Assembly (NCBI GenBank): GCA_029717555.1
Contig: JAMDHS010000011.1
Coordinates: forward strand, 1-64,000
Direction of reading: 5' to 3'
DNA length: 64,000 bases
Source: Peribolospora baueri
Taxonomy: Eukaryota > Basidiomycota > Peribolosporomycetes > Peribolosporales > Peribolosporaceae
In this document: positions 46,100 to 57,400 of the stretch, piece after piece
Layout of the letters: the number at the start of each line of letters is the position of its first letter
Position numbering within the stretch: the first letter of the stretch is position 1
Made by a program: the position numbers and the translations under genes
Notes under the pieces: generated by a model
Seen by the model: the letters and a program-made list of their open reading frames with translations, nothing else
Databases searched by the model: none
What the model was told of the DNA's origin: nothing

Positions 46100-48464
46100 G
46101 ATGGATGGCGTTCCGCTGGCGCCGGCGCCAATCTACTCCGCTCGCTCTTCTCGGCAGTCGACGACGACGCGGGGAAGCCACGCGAGCCGTGCGGCGAGTC
46201 GCAGTCCGCGTCGGCCTCGTGACCCGTCCGTATCGTCTTCCCCCACAGGCCCTTACCCTCTTTCTCTCCTTCCTTCCTTCTTTCCTTGGAAAAAGAGAAG
46301 AGACGAGACGAGACGCTTCCGGATTCTCTTTGGCGAGGCCGGGACGCCGGCGCAAGCCAGCAGGCAAGCGAGCGAGCGAGGCGCAGACGGGCTCACGTCA
46401 TCGCATCGGGCTGGCGGTCCGGAGCGCATACATACATACATGCGTACACACATCCGAGACGACGATCGTCTCGCCGCCCGCCCCGGCTGAGCGGCCCAGG
46501 CGGCGGTGGTGGAGAGAGAAAGAGAGCTCGCGCCGACGATAGGACGAACGAGCAGTGATCTACAGGAGGGGAGGAGCATGCATGAGCTCGAGCGCGACGA
46601 CGACGCGGCTTAGCCAGTCCAAAGCCCCACACCAGCTCAGCTCCGCTCGATTTGCTCGTGATACGGCTCCCCGTCGGTCAAGGTAACCACGCCCCCACGG
46701 CAAATCCATAGACCCAACCCCTCGGCGGCCCCCTATGTAAGGACGACGTGCAATGGTGTGAGCACGCTAAATACAACACAACACGCCTCATAGCGTCCTC
46801 GTCTTCCTGCGACCAGAAGCAGAGGAGCATCGCCAGCTCGCTCGCTGTCTCCAGTTGGCCGCTCGCTGTAACTGCGACGCGAGGCGAGGGGAGTGGAGTG
46901 TGCGTAGCTCTATGGGCTGCATTGCATCATGATCCGGTACCAAAACCGTTCATGTACGACGCCGATTGAATCGATTCGATCGGCGGCGCCCTTGTCCGAC
47001 TTCTTTCACACTGCTTCCTTTCCCTCCCTCCGAACGGAGTACCGGAACGGACCGACCTGGGCGATGGCGGCGAGCATGTTCCTCCCTCCTCTGCTTTCAC
47101 CGATCGACGATGCTCGTATCCACGCATGAACTGCGCCGTCTGCAAGGTTGAAGGAAGGAAGGGGGGCGATGACGAAGAAGACAGGGGGACAGTCGGCCGT
47201 ACAGAAGACGACGTGCCCTCATCGTCATCGAGGTCGAGGTCGGATCAGCAAAGGGAAGGGGACGGAAAAGGAGAAAGAAGAAAGGAGGGTTAGACGCTCC
47301 ACCGTCACCTTACCATTCCCACCATTCTTATTCGTCCCGCCGCTCCTTCCCCTCCCCTTCTCGAATCCTACAATCTTGCTGCTCACCGGCTTCGTCTGGA
47401 TCGAATCCCACAGACATTTTATTAGCGTCATTTCCGTCTTTTCTTCGGTCCGGCACCGGAGCGAGATAGAGGCATTCTCGCTTGGCTCGTAGGTCAGGGG
47501 GAAAAAAAATAGAATGCGAAGAAAGCAATACCAGAATCGCCCTCAGCACGTTTGGACCTTTATACCATCGTACCTACCACGGATCGTCCTCCATACCAGC
47601 CGCATTCAAAGGTTTGGCATAGGGAGCACAGACGGCAGGCCCTCCATCTCCTCCTTTTCTTTCTTCTGAATGATCATAACCGCGAACTACGATATCACCA
47701 GCTCATTGACCGCGATTCGGACCCCCCAACTCCAACTCCAAACGTACTCGTACTCATAGCGAGCCGGCTACAAAACGGGGAAAAAAAGGTGGGACTGGGA
47801 AGCATGGGAACCTAGGCACGAATGAGGCGTCCGGGTCTGGGCTCAAGGGGGTGGGGGGGGGGTGGAAAAGAGGCGCGCAGATGTCTGTCCGAGTGGGATC
47901 ATAGGGTGGATCATCTGCAAGTTAAGGCGTTGCGTGGACATGGACGGTCTGACGTCGGCTTGAATACAATCCTCGAAAGGTCGGATGGTCAAATGTTCAA
48001 AGTCCGGAAGGGGGAGGGGGGCAAAAAGAAGGGAGCCGCGGAGTAGGAAGGGCTGGGAGAGCCGCGGACTAGGAACGGCTGGGACAAGGCCAGGACGAGC
48101 GTGGAAACAGAAGGCGGAAAAAAGGTCCGTGTTCATGGTGCGGAGGAAGGAAGACGTCCAAAAATACGCACGATCGCGAGGAAAGGGTGGCAAGGGAAGG
48201 ACGATCGCTGTCGTAAAAGACCAAAGAAAAATTAAAAAGAGAAGAGAATATCTCGAGCGTTGGTAGGGTATATCGATTGGCCGGCGGCGACCAAGAGGAA
48301 AGGAGCAGCTGCCGGTGTCGGTTCGTCCGTGTAAACACAACACATCGGCGGCTAGTCCTTTCTTTCGTCTCCAACTTCGCTGCCAGCCATCCGCTCCAAG
48401 CCGAGTCGAATCTACTGATCGTCCGTACGTCGCCGTTCCTCGTCCTGCACCTCGTACCGCTCGC

Positions 48465-49623
48465 TCACAGCAGAACCGCCGCAGCCAAGCCCAGCGAGGC
48501 AGCTGCGCCCGTGAAAACGAGTACTTTCTTCGAGTCTCCTCCAAAGCTGGGAGCCGCGGCACCGGGCTTGCGGATCTTGAAGAGATCGGTAGTGTTAATC
48601 AGCGGTTGGGTGGCCAGCATGTTGGGCGGTCTCGCGACGAGGTACATGGGCGCGAGCTTGGAGCCGTCGAACTGATACAACTGCAAGGCATAGTTGCCCG
48701 CCTTGGCATCGTTGTAGATCCACCAGCCCTGCATGAGCATAGTCTGGTTGTACGTCGTGATCACCGTCGTCTCCGCCGCGCACGGGTCTTGCACTTGGAT
48801 CCTGCCATCGGCGCCGAAGGGGGTCATGACGATGCTGTTGTTCGGCATTAGCTCGTAGTTTCCGTGCTGCCAGATGATGACTGCTTGGATGCAATGCGGC
48901 TTGGTGCCTGGGAACGCGAGCGAGGGCGACGGGTCAGTCTCCGGAGGACGAAGAGAAGTTTGAACTTAGCGGGCAACGTGCCGCATACTCCTGTCCAACT
49001 AGCTTTGACAATTCCAAAGAGCCACCGCACTCCAAGGCGTATCCCTCCGCGCCCCGCCCCGCCCTCCACTTCGCTCTTCCCGTGTGCTCACGACCAAGTC
49101 CAAAAAGAGGCGCGAATTCGTAAAATTCGGCACTCACCGTTAGAGTTGTAGAAGTATTGTGCCATCTCCCAATAGCCGTCATCGGTAAAGCTGTGAGAGA
49201 CGCCGGTGTTCGAAGGGTAGTTGAAGGTGTAGTTCAGCGGATTGCAGAAGCCCTGAAGGTTGGTGAGTGAAGCAAGGGAGTAAAGGGAACGTGTGGGTGT
49301 GAGCGCCGACGAGAAGAGAGTGAACAGCGCAAACAAAAGACAGCACAGTGCGCAACGCTAGAACGGCCTCTCTCGGAGAGCGCAACCTGCACTTCGACGC
49401 TGCATGATATATTTCACGCCGTCTCCCACGATCCAAACAGCCTTGCTGTGCTATCCCGCCGTTGATCCGAAAAGAAACTCACGTAACCGGTCTTCACCGC
49501 GCCGGACCCAGAGCTCCAAGTCCCGGTCAAGCTCGTGACATTGGTCGCTTGCGCCCACGTTGTCCGGGAGAGCACGAAGAGCGACGACACGAGGAAAAGG
49601 AGGGAGGAGAGACGGGGGACCAT
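48465..49623 (-). CDS. ROT1: Rot1-like ER chaperone for cell-wall assembly
   Basis: ER membrane protein needed for beta-1,6-glucan synthesis and folding of glycosylated secretory proteins in yeast. Three exons: 49623-49483, 49252-49138 and 48907-48465; 232 residues, near the family norm of ~250. An N-terminal signal peptide is visible (LSSLLFLVSSLFVLSRTTWAQA). Family motifs follow: LTGTWSSGSGAVKTGYGF, NTGVSHSFTDDGYWE, PHCIQAVIIWQHGNYEL, DPCAAE, YNQTMLMQGWWIYND and LQLYQFDGSKLAPMYLVARPP. Several N-glycosylation sequons are present (NVTS, NYTF, NQTM). The C-terminus is hydrophobic (VLVFTGAAASLGLAAAVLL), serving as a membrane anchor. Start is the ATG before the signal sequence. It diverges from the proteasome beta-6 gene. 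Confidence 0.93.
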
Positions 49624-50949
49624 TTTTGCAAGGGGGGAGGGGGAGACAGAGGGAGCGTGGACACGGGGGCTGAAGGGAGAAGGGGACAAGTGGGGCCCAA
49701 GGGCGGTTAGGAGGCGGAAGGGCGGAGGATGACACAAAAGGACGTCGAGAAGGATGAGCGGACAGGTTGGATGATGGACGGGACAAGGTGGTTGTGTTTC
49801 TGTGATGATGGAGGGGCTCGTTCGACGAGGCGCGGACGGCACGGCGACGGCAACGCGGGCTAGCGAGCTCGTTAATGCCTCATTAGCATTTCATTAGCCG
49901 AGCCTATAACAAACATTTATTCAAATGCCGCGTGGTGCAAGGACGTCTGACCGTCACGAGTCGCACTCCCAAGAGCCGCAGTAAAACGTGTCGTTCTCAA
50001 ATCTATCCTCGTCCATCTCGCGATCACGGTAAATGGATCGTCGACTTCGTTGGGTTCGTGATCTTATGACTCTTTCTTCTCCTTCTTCTCTCCTCCCGTC
50101 TCCTTGTCTTGTACTATCTTACCTTGTCATGTGTTCTCTCTTCTGTGTTATGAGTGGCACTCGTTTTTCAGGTGCCGGACGAAGCGCTACTCTGAGAGAA
50201 GGGGAAGGAAGGTGGAAGGGCGAGAGAATGGGAGGAAATGGGGAAAGAAGGCCGAGAGGCGGGTGAGAGCACGGCTCACGGTCATCAAGGATCGGGACTT
50301 CGCTAGAGAGCAACGGAAAGGAAAGAAAAGACATTGACACCGGTGCACGGCTGGAAGGGGATCTCGGACGTCGCGCCTGAACACCTCGTGAGCTTAAGCG
50401 GCAGCAGTAGCAGCGAGCCTCCTGCGGTAGCACCAACAGCAGCGGAAGTTTGCAGGGGATGTCATGTCGCCTTAGAGGACGACGGACCTACGTGCTTCAA
50501 GGTGCCGACGAACAACCTAGCTGTAACAAAAAAGGAGGCTCTGCCCGGGAATGTGCGCGCTTTGCAGTTTTATTCACACAAACGTCGAATAGTCGACGCT
50601 GTTAGTCAGAGTCACCTCTGAACCGGGAATCGGAGATCATACCTGCCCGGAGCGAGACGACATGAAGAACAGCAGGTCAGCGGGTGGGGGCGAGAATTGT
50701 CGCACGCATCTCGCAGATCAATGCGCCTCCCGAGCCCGCCCCCGTAGGCTTCGTCACGTGCTGCCAGCGGCGCGTGCGAGCAGGCGCTTCAAGGACGGCC
50801 GCCGCGTAAGCCCCGACTGAAGGTGATCGAGCGGCTGGCCGGTGAAGTCGTCATCGTCATCGGCCCGCCGTCCACCGTCCACCATCCACCCATCTCTACC
50901 GGGAACCCGTTTGTTCTCCTTCATCGCATCCTCTGCAAACATCTCCAAC
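49624..50949. promoter_or_regulatory. Divergent intergenic region, ROT1 / PRE7
   Basis: About 1.3 kb between two divergent start codons. An open frame at 50334-50621 lacks an ATG start and has no recognised domain, though it contains a GCAGCAG-type run at 50400-50415. The region must hold both promoters. Confidence 0.45.
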
Positions 50950-52204
50950 ATGTCTATCCATTCTCCCTTCGCACCCTCTCACTCCCCTTCCCTCGCCCAC
51001 GGCCCCACCGGACACCAGTTCTCCCCTTATACGTCCAACGGAGGAACCATCCTCGCCATCGCCGGCAAAAACTTTTGCGTCATCGCCGGCGACACCCGGC
51101 AATCCGAGGGGTATAACATTCAGACCAGGTACAAGCCCAAGGTTCATCGGCTGTGAGTCCTCGTCTCGGGGGACACGCCCAGGAAGTAGGTGCTTGCGTG
51201 TCCTTTATATTGAGCTCACTCGTCCGCCGACGTACCACTGCGCACTTCCTTCGCATCGCAGGACGGACAAGGCCGTCCTTGCGACGAATGGATTCGCAGC
51301 CGACGCAGATGCGCTTGTCAGGCGCATTCGGCAACGCATTATTGTAAGCATATAGCTTCCAAGCTCAGCATTCCCGCTGGCGATGCTGACCATCCGGTCG
51401 GTCGTACCCTTTCCTATGTTCACGCTGGTTCTCTTCTAGTGGTACCGCCACACCCACGGAAAGGACATGGCCATCCACGCCATTGCCCGCATGATCCAGA
51501 CGCTCCTCTACGGCAAGCGCTTCTTCCCCTATTACGTGTACAATATCCTGGGCGGCGTGGACGAGGAAGGTGAGCCGGCGTACACGCGCACTGTTTCCTC
51601 TGGCCCGCACATGCGTTCGTTTGGAGACGAGACCGGCGTGCTGAACCCGTCTCCTAATACTTGGTTCCATGGCTTGTAGGCGTTGGCGCCGTATACTCAT
51701 TTGACCCTGTGGGCTCGTACGAGCGTGAGTTCTGCCGTGCCGCTGGCAGCGCGCAGAGCTTGGTTCAGCCCTTCCTCGACTCGATGGTGAGTGTCAGCCG
51801 GCCTCGCTGAACATATTTTTCGTTTGTATGTGCCGGTCCGCGGATGCTCACTTGTCTGCTTTTCCCACTATCTCGCACACTAGATCATGCACAAGAACCA
51901 ACAACCTCTCCCAGGCTCCCCCCTCCCCACACCGGGCGAGATGCCCCTCTCTGAAGTCCTCTCCATTGTAACGGACAGCTTTACTTCGGCCACGGAGCGA
52001 CACATCGAGGTGGGCGACGGTTTGGAGATGTACGTCGTCCGTGATGTCAAGACTTTGAAGGGCGCTGGACCCGTTGGGGTGGTTGATGCGGGCTTGCACG
52101 TGGAGGGCGCAGAGACGTTGGCTGTTGGTGGGGAGGGGAAGGACGACGAAGAGGGCGACCCTGAGGCGGTTGTTGTCATTAGGAGAGAGCTCAAGAAAGA
52201 TTGA
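50950..52204 (+). CDS. PRE7: 20S proteasome subunit beta-6
   Basis: Non-catalytic beta-type subunit of the 20S core particle (yeast Pre7, human PSMB1). Five exons: 50950-51152, 51262-51343, 51440-51569, 51680-51786 and 51884-52204; 280 residues, longer than the ~240 usual because of an extended C-terminus. Motifs: propeptide end YTSNGG then [23 protein letters not shown], a stretch typical of beta-6; [51 protein letters not shown], the family hallmark; [15 protein letters not shown]; and [22 protein letters not shown]. The C-terminal part has an acidic insert ([13 protein letters not shown]) before [11 protein letters not shown]. The ATG at 50950 is the first in frame. Beta-6 lacks the catalytic N-terminal threonine mechanism. 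Confidence 0.96.
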
Positions 52205-52487
52205 GCGCGTATTGGTCAAAGAGACCAACGAAGACACGTATCCCCTACCATGTATTCTCAACATCGTACCTGGCAGGTGTCTTTTGCGGCTCACGCATAG
52301 AGCCTTTGCTGCAGCTCTTTACCAGAGATGGCCGCCTCATTTCTCGGCCAGTCCGTCGTTCTAAAGGCGTGTCCGGTTGAGTTGACTAAGATCGTTTGCT
52401 CTCCGCTAAGGAACGATATTTATATCCTGACCTAAGGCTCCAGCAACGAGCCTTCCTATTTTTACTCTACGCTGTCGACGAACCTAA

Positions 52488-52850
52488 ATGGCGTCACCGT
52501 GCTCGTCCGATCCCACATCCACTTTCATTTACTGTCCGCCGCCGCCTTCCGCGCTGCCTCATCCGTCGCCCTGTCCTTATTGTCGCCTGATCGTCTGTCC
52601 GTCCGACTCGCTGCCTTCTGTCCTGCCTGCCGCATGTTCGGACGGTGGCCGCAACGGTAATGGCCAGTCTCTCGGTGCCGCAAAGCGTTCGGAAGAAGAG
52701 ACTGCGGAAGAGGCGGAGACGTCTTGGGCGAGGATGAGGACGAGAACGAGAACGGATCAGTGGGGGTGCGCGCTCCCGTTCGGCGAGAATCAGCTCTTCT
52801 GGTATCTGTGCTGTCTCGTCTTACTCGCACTCACCGTGAGCGCTTCGTAG
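52488..52850 (+). CDS. Possible small single-pass membrane protein
   Basis: An ATG-started frame of 120 residues. It has a cysteine-containing N-terminal part with a CPYC motif (PSPCPYCRLIVCPSD), a Gly/Arg/Glu-rich middle, and a hydrophobic C-terminus (LFWYLCCLVLLALTVSAS) consistent with a tail anchor. A GTGAGC donor lies just before the stop, so the real C-terminus could be spliced to VWSD near 52917. No family recognised. Support is the composition only, so this could be a chance frame downstream of PRE7. Confidence 0.35.
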   Translation: MASPCSSDPTSTFIYCPPPPSALPHPSPCPYCRLIVCPSDSLPSVLPAACSDGGRNGNGQSLGAAKRSEEETAEEAETSWARMRTRTRTDQWGCALPFGENQLFWYLCCLVLLALTVSAS

Positions 52851-54443
52851 CGTTCGTCCACTTGTCGTCTGTCTTTCTTGCGCGGACACCTTTGTCCATT
52901 CGCCTTCAGGTCTGGTCTGACTGACTGACGGGAGGGCTCGTCTTCCTTAATAGCTTCGGACCGCCCGGTTCTTGTACAGGCGCATTTACATACGCCCACG
53001 GACGTGATCGTTTCGATCCCCGGCAGCAGATCCTCTCAATCCGCAACGGTGACATTCGCTCTTGCGCCTTCACCGCATGCTCTCTTGTTCTCCTTGCCGA
53101 GGGTACGCTCGTTCGTGACCGCTTCCTGACTGTGGCCGTCGACCGCTCGGCCCGGTCCTTTCCGGCATCTTGGGTGGAACGATATGTCATTCGTGCAGAT
53201 CATCCTCCGCGAGCGAGAAGAAGGGGTAAATAATGAGAGAGCAAGGCAATCAGAACGTGAAAGCGAACGAGGAAAGAGCAAGCAAGAAGTAGGCATGAGA
53301 CTGGGTAGGCGTCGCCAAAGGGCGAGGACACGTGCGAAAGAAGTAATGCGCGCAGCGGAGGGGAAGGGAGCGGAAGTCGAGCAAAAGACGTGGTCGGATA
53401 AGCCTGCACGCTGAGGATGGTAAGATTCGACCACTAGGCGATATTGGCCTGCCCAATTTATCTTGATCCTGTCCCCTTGCGAAAGCATCTCGAAAGATGT
53501 CCAGGCTGGACTGCTCGACGGAGGGGTGGACTCCGAATACGCGCGCGGCGTGGTCTCATCTAGGAGGCCGGGAGGGTCGAGGAGGCAGATTTGAGCCTGT
53601 GCGAGCTAGAAGAGGCCCCTCTTGCAAAGATCTCCAGCGTCAAGCTGGAGAATTATGTGGCCGGGACACGGGTAAAGGAGCCGCCTTGGCCGTCTTCGTC
53701 AGCTCCAAAGTAAGAATGGAGTGGCACAGACGTTGCGGAAGGAGACACTCCTATGCCCGCTCGGGTTCAAAGACTTGGTCAGAGCCGATGAATGGACGAG
53801 AAGCCCCGTCATTGGTGTCAGGCACGGCAAGGTAAGTTGAGGATTTATGCTGAAGAGCTGAGCACTCGCGTAGAGACTGGCTGCGTGGCGCACATACAAT
53901 GCAATTTTTGACCGTCGGCTAAATCCAGTTTCGCTGCTGCCTGGTCTCATGCTGACCCGTCATGACGGCCTGAAGCGCGAAAAGTCAGATGCGAAAGGAC
54001 AGTATTTTGAAGGCGCGCCGCCAGCGTGCCTGGGACACGGAAGGAGCGCAGGCATTGTCAGTCGTTCAAAAAGGGCATAAGACGGACAGGGACGATTTAA
54101 CGAGCCAGGGCAAGAGCGAAGCAGGTTAGAGGAGATCTGGAAATGCGCCCACATGGGCCACAGGGGGGTCAGCGGGTATAAACGGGAATAAACGGGGGCG
54201 GGGTGTGAGTGATCGGGCGGGTCCTTTTTGTCCGAGCTGAGGGGACGACGGTCGTATAAATGGACCAGTGAGGCCAATCGTCCACACATTGTCGTCGTCG
54301 GTGACCGACCTTCTCATGCTCGGCTGACAGACAACTCTTCTTAACTGCGCTTGCTACTCTAGCAGCTGATTAGCATTTCACGCCGGTAACCTCACGACAA
54401 GGCAACGAAGGCGCCGAGCGCAGTGCAGCGCAGCGTCGCCATA
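52851..54443. other. Intergenic region upstream of the DCAF-like gene
   Basis: About 1.6 kb. A TATAAA at 54255-54260, about 185 bp before the downstream ATG, is a candidate core promoter. Two GTATAAACGG-like copies lie near 54175-54196. Open frames here have no recognisable protein. Confidence 0.4.
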
Positions 54444-57400
54444 ATGTCCGCCCTCCTCCCGCCCACCCACCCGCTCTCGCACCTTTTCCCCACCCCCCTA
54501 TCCGCTTTTTCCCTGCACATTCAACCCGCAAACTACCAAACTTTAACATCTTACCGTCGCTCCGAACAGTTCCCCATCTCTATTGTGCGCAGACTTGATC
54601 GGGTGGAGGAGCTCGGCTCTAGCGATGGTCTCGCAGAATCTATCGGACATACGGGGTGCGTGAACGCGCTCTCCTGGAGTCAGGACGGACGGTGGCTAGT
54701 AAGCGGAAGCGACGATAAGAGGTGGGTAGATTACGGCGTCTTTTTTGATGTGGCCCGTCCCCAGGTCGACTACCTTTTTCCGATCACTCGCACGAATCCC
54801 ACCCGCCCACCCCTCCCCGTCCTCCGCAACCCCTCCCCTAATTGTCTCCTTTCCATCCTTCTTATTTTCCAGACTCTGTCTCTGGCGTCTCGGTGAAGAC
54901 TACGGCCTTCCACCCTCATCACCGCACTCCTCCAGGAGATCCTCTGCTCGTCGTCGCCGCCGGCCCGGGTCCTCCATGCGCATGGACGATGATGAGGAAA
55001 ACGAGGACGACGAAGCGGGGGCAAGGTTTGGGGAAGACAGTTGGGGCAGCGGGACGCCGAGGTTGGCGTTTGGGCTGAGCGATGTTATTGAAACGGGTCA
55101 TAGGGCCAATATCTTCAGCGCCAAGTGGGCGCCTGCAAGCGACAGGAGGATCTTTAGCTGTGCGGGGGACAGACAGGTAAGAGATTAGCGATCGTTTTTG
55201 TCACGATTTAGGCTATGGGTGGGAGCGTGTCACTGAAGTGCATTTTCATTTTATCATCTTCATTTTATATTTCATATTTTGTTTTGCCTAGGTGCGAGTG
55301 TTTGACCTCTCAAGGGCCACCCCCGGAGGCACCCTGCGTAGGTCCGCGAGCGGCAAGGAATGGACCGAATGGGACGAAGGGAGCGGGGCATGCATTCGCG
55401 TCTTGAGATGTCATTCTGGAAGGTAAGATGCATATCGCGATTGTACGTCTCGCTGGTGCGCAGGCTTGTTTGGTTGTATCGGTCGGCGTGGACGCGAGTC
55501 CATCTTTTCCAGTCGCTCCGTTCCTACTGCAAGGATTTCCTGACCTCTATTGACATCCTGTTCCTCCTCTCCAGGGTCAAGCGCATCTCGACCGAAAATT
55601 CACCTGATGTGTTTCTGACATGTTCCGAAGACGGCGATGTGCGACAGCATGATCTTCGCGTGCCGGTGAGTTAACTTCATGTGTTGACATTTAATTGTCC
55701 CATGCCTATTCAAGGTCGGATGGGGCTCATTCCTTCCTCCATATTCTTGTTTTTCTCCCCCATCTCAGCACGTCTGCACTTCCTTCACAAACTCCACGTC
55801 AGTCTTCTCCGCACCTGCCTTCCGGTCCCCGCCCAGCATTATCAGTCCATCCTCTCCAACTCTCATCTCTTCCACATCTGGCGGGAGTGGCGGACTGTCT
55901 TTCAACGCCCCTTATCACTCCCAAGCTAGCGGCGGCGCAGGAGGACCTATCGGGTGTCCCCCGCCATTGCTCCGCTATCCTATCAGCTTGTATAGTCTTA
56001 GCGTTAGCAAGCTGGAGCCTTGGCTGTTTTGCGTCGCCGGTACGAGCGAGTATGCATATCTGTGAGTTTTTCTTATTTTTTCCCTAATACGCCCTGGCGT
56101 GATATCCGTCTTTGGACGCGCCGATAGGAAGGGAAGAGCTCTACTCCGTTGATATTCGTTTACTTCACGTTGACTGACAGGCTTCCTTTCGTTTGGCACT
56201 ATCGGACAATAGCCACGACCGTCGCATGATTCCTCGGCTTATGGAATCCGAATGGGGTCAGCCGTGCAACGCTTCTCAGCCGACACAGTGCGTCCGGCGC
56301 TTCGGCCTCCCTCCTCGTAGCCAAAACCCTCGGTCGCCCACCTCTCCAGTACATGGCCACGGAGTGAGCCATGAAAGGAGGAGCACGAGGAGTGGGAGAA
56401 GCGGAGGGACGGGATGGAGCGCGGTGAGCGAGGAGGAGGAGGAGAAGCATATCACGGCTGTAAAGATGAGCGAGGCGAATGGGAAAGAGGTGGGCTGTTT
56501 CTCTGCGCGTCACCGTCTCTTCGTATTCATCATATTGTCGCGACTGTCCGTATTGACTTATGTATGCCTCCCTGGACGGTGCATCATTCTTTCAGCTCCT
56601 CGCGTCCTACTCAGGAGAGGCAATTTATCTTTTCAACATCCACGACAACCCGGGCGTGTCCCACATGGCCGCCCCGCATCTACGCGAACCCGCTGTCCTC
56701 TCTCCCAGCTCACGTATGTCAGAGTTGAGAGGTGGCGGTGGCCTAGGCAGCGGGGGCAGGCTTGCGGAGAGGAGAAGGAGGGAAAGGGAAAGGGGAAGGG
56801 AACGGGACAGAAGAAGGCACACGCACATTATGGAGGATGGAGACGAAGGGATGCTCGAAGAGGGTCGAGTCCTCACGGCCAGGGATGCTGTGCTGGAAGG
56901 TGAGAGGGAACCAGACGACAGGGAAGAACAAGAGGAAAATGAAACCGAGGCCGTAAGACCTTCACGGCAGCCCATGTCAGCTTCCACGGGGCTCGCTTCG
57001 CAAGCTTCTTCCAGCAGGGCAGTTGCAGGCGTTGGATTGGGAGACGAAGACCCGCCCCGGATCACGCTCACGGACCCGCAGCGGGCAAAAAAGAGAGTAT
57101 CCTACGACGATTCGGCCCAGAACCAAAGTCAAGGAGCGGCTGGACAGCCTCGTCGAAGAAGCTGGGCGAACCTCCGAGTTGCAGAGGCACCAGCACCTCA
57201 ATCTGGAACCGCTCCGTCCACTCCAACGTCCAATGACTGGCTCAGCCGGTCACTGCCTTCGTCCTCAGCTTCCTCTCCCGTAGAGGAACGAGAAGAGCAG
57301 GCCCGCCTCCGGCACAGGGTGTGCCGCGTCCTTTTCCCTTCCGCGACGGCTTTTGCCGAGACGGCCTCCACCTCCACGGGCGGCACGAACACGTCAGCAG

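Larger units (their letters stand above)
45241..48464. other. Long repeat-rich intergenic region
   Basis: About 3.2 kb between the start of the Zn2Cys6 gene and the stop of ROT1. It is rich in short tandem repeats at 45609-46100 and AT-poor low-complexity sequence elsewhere; open frames give no recognisable protein. It probably includes a long 5' leader and the promoter of the regulator gene, as also seen upstream of the homeobox gene. Confidence 0.45.

Noticed and set aside
50334-50621. 95-codon plus-strand frame upstream of PRE7
   Set aside because: No ATG start, no domain, and it lies in the divergent promoter region; not enough support.
53395-53460. tRNA-like D-arm sequence (GCCTAGTGGTCGAATC) on the minus strand
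   Set aside because: It resembles a box A, but no box B/T-arm follows at the right distance and no cloverleaf closes.
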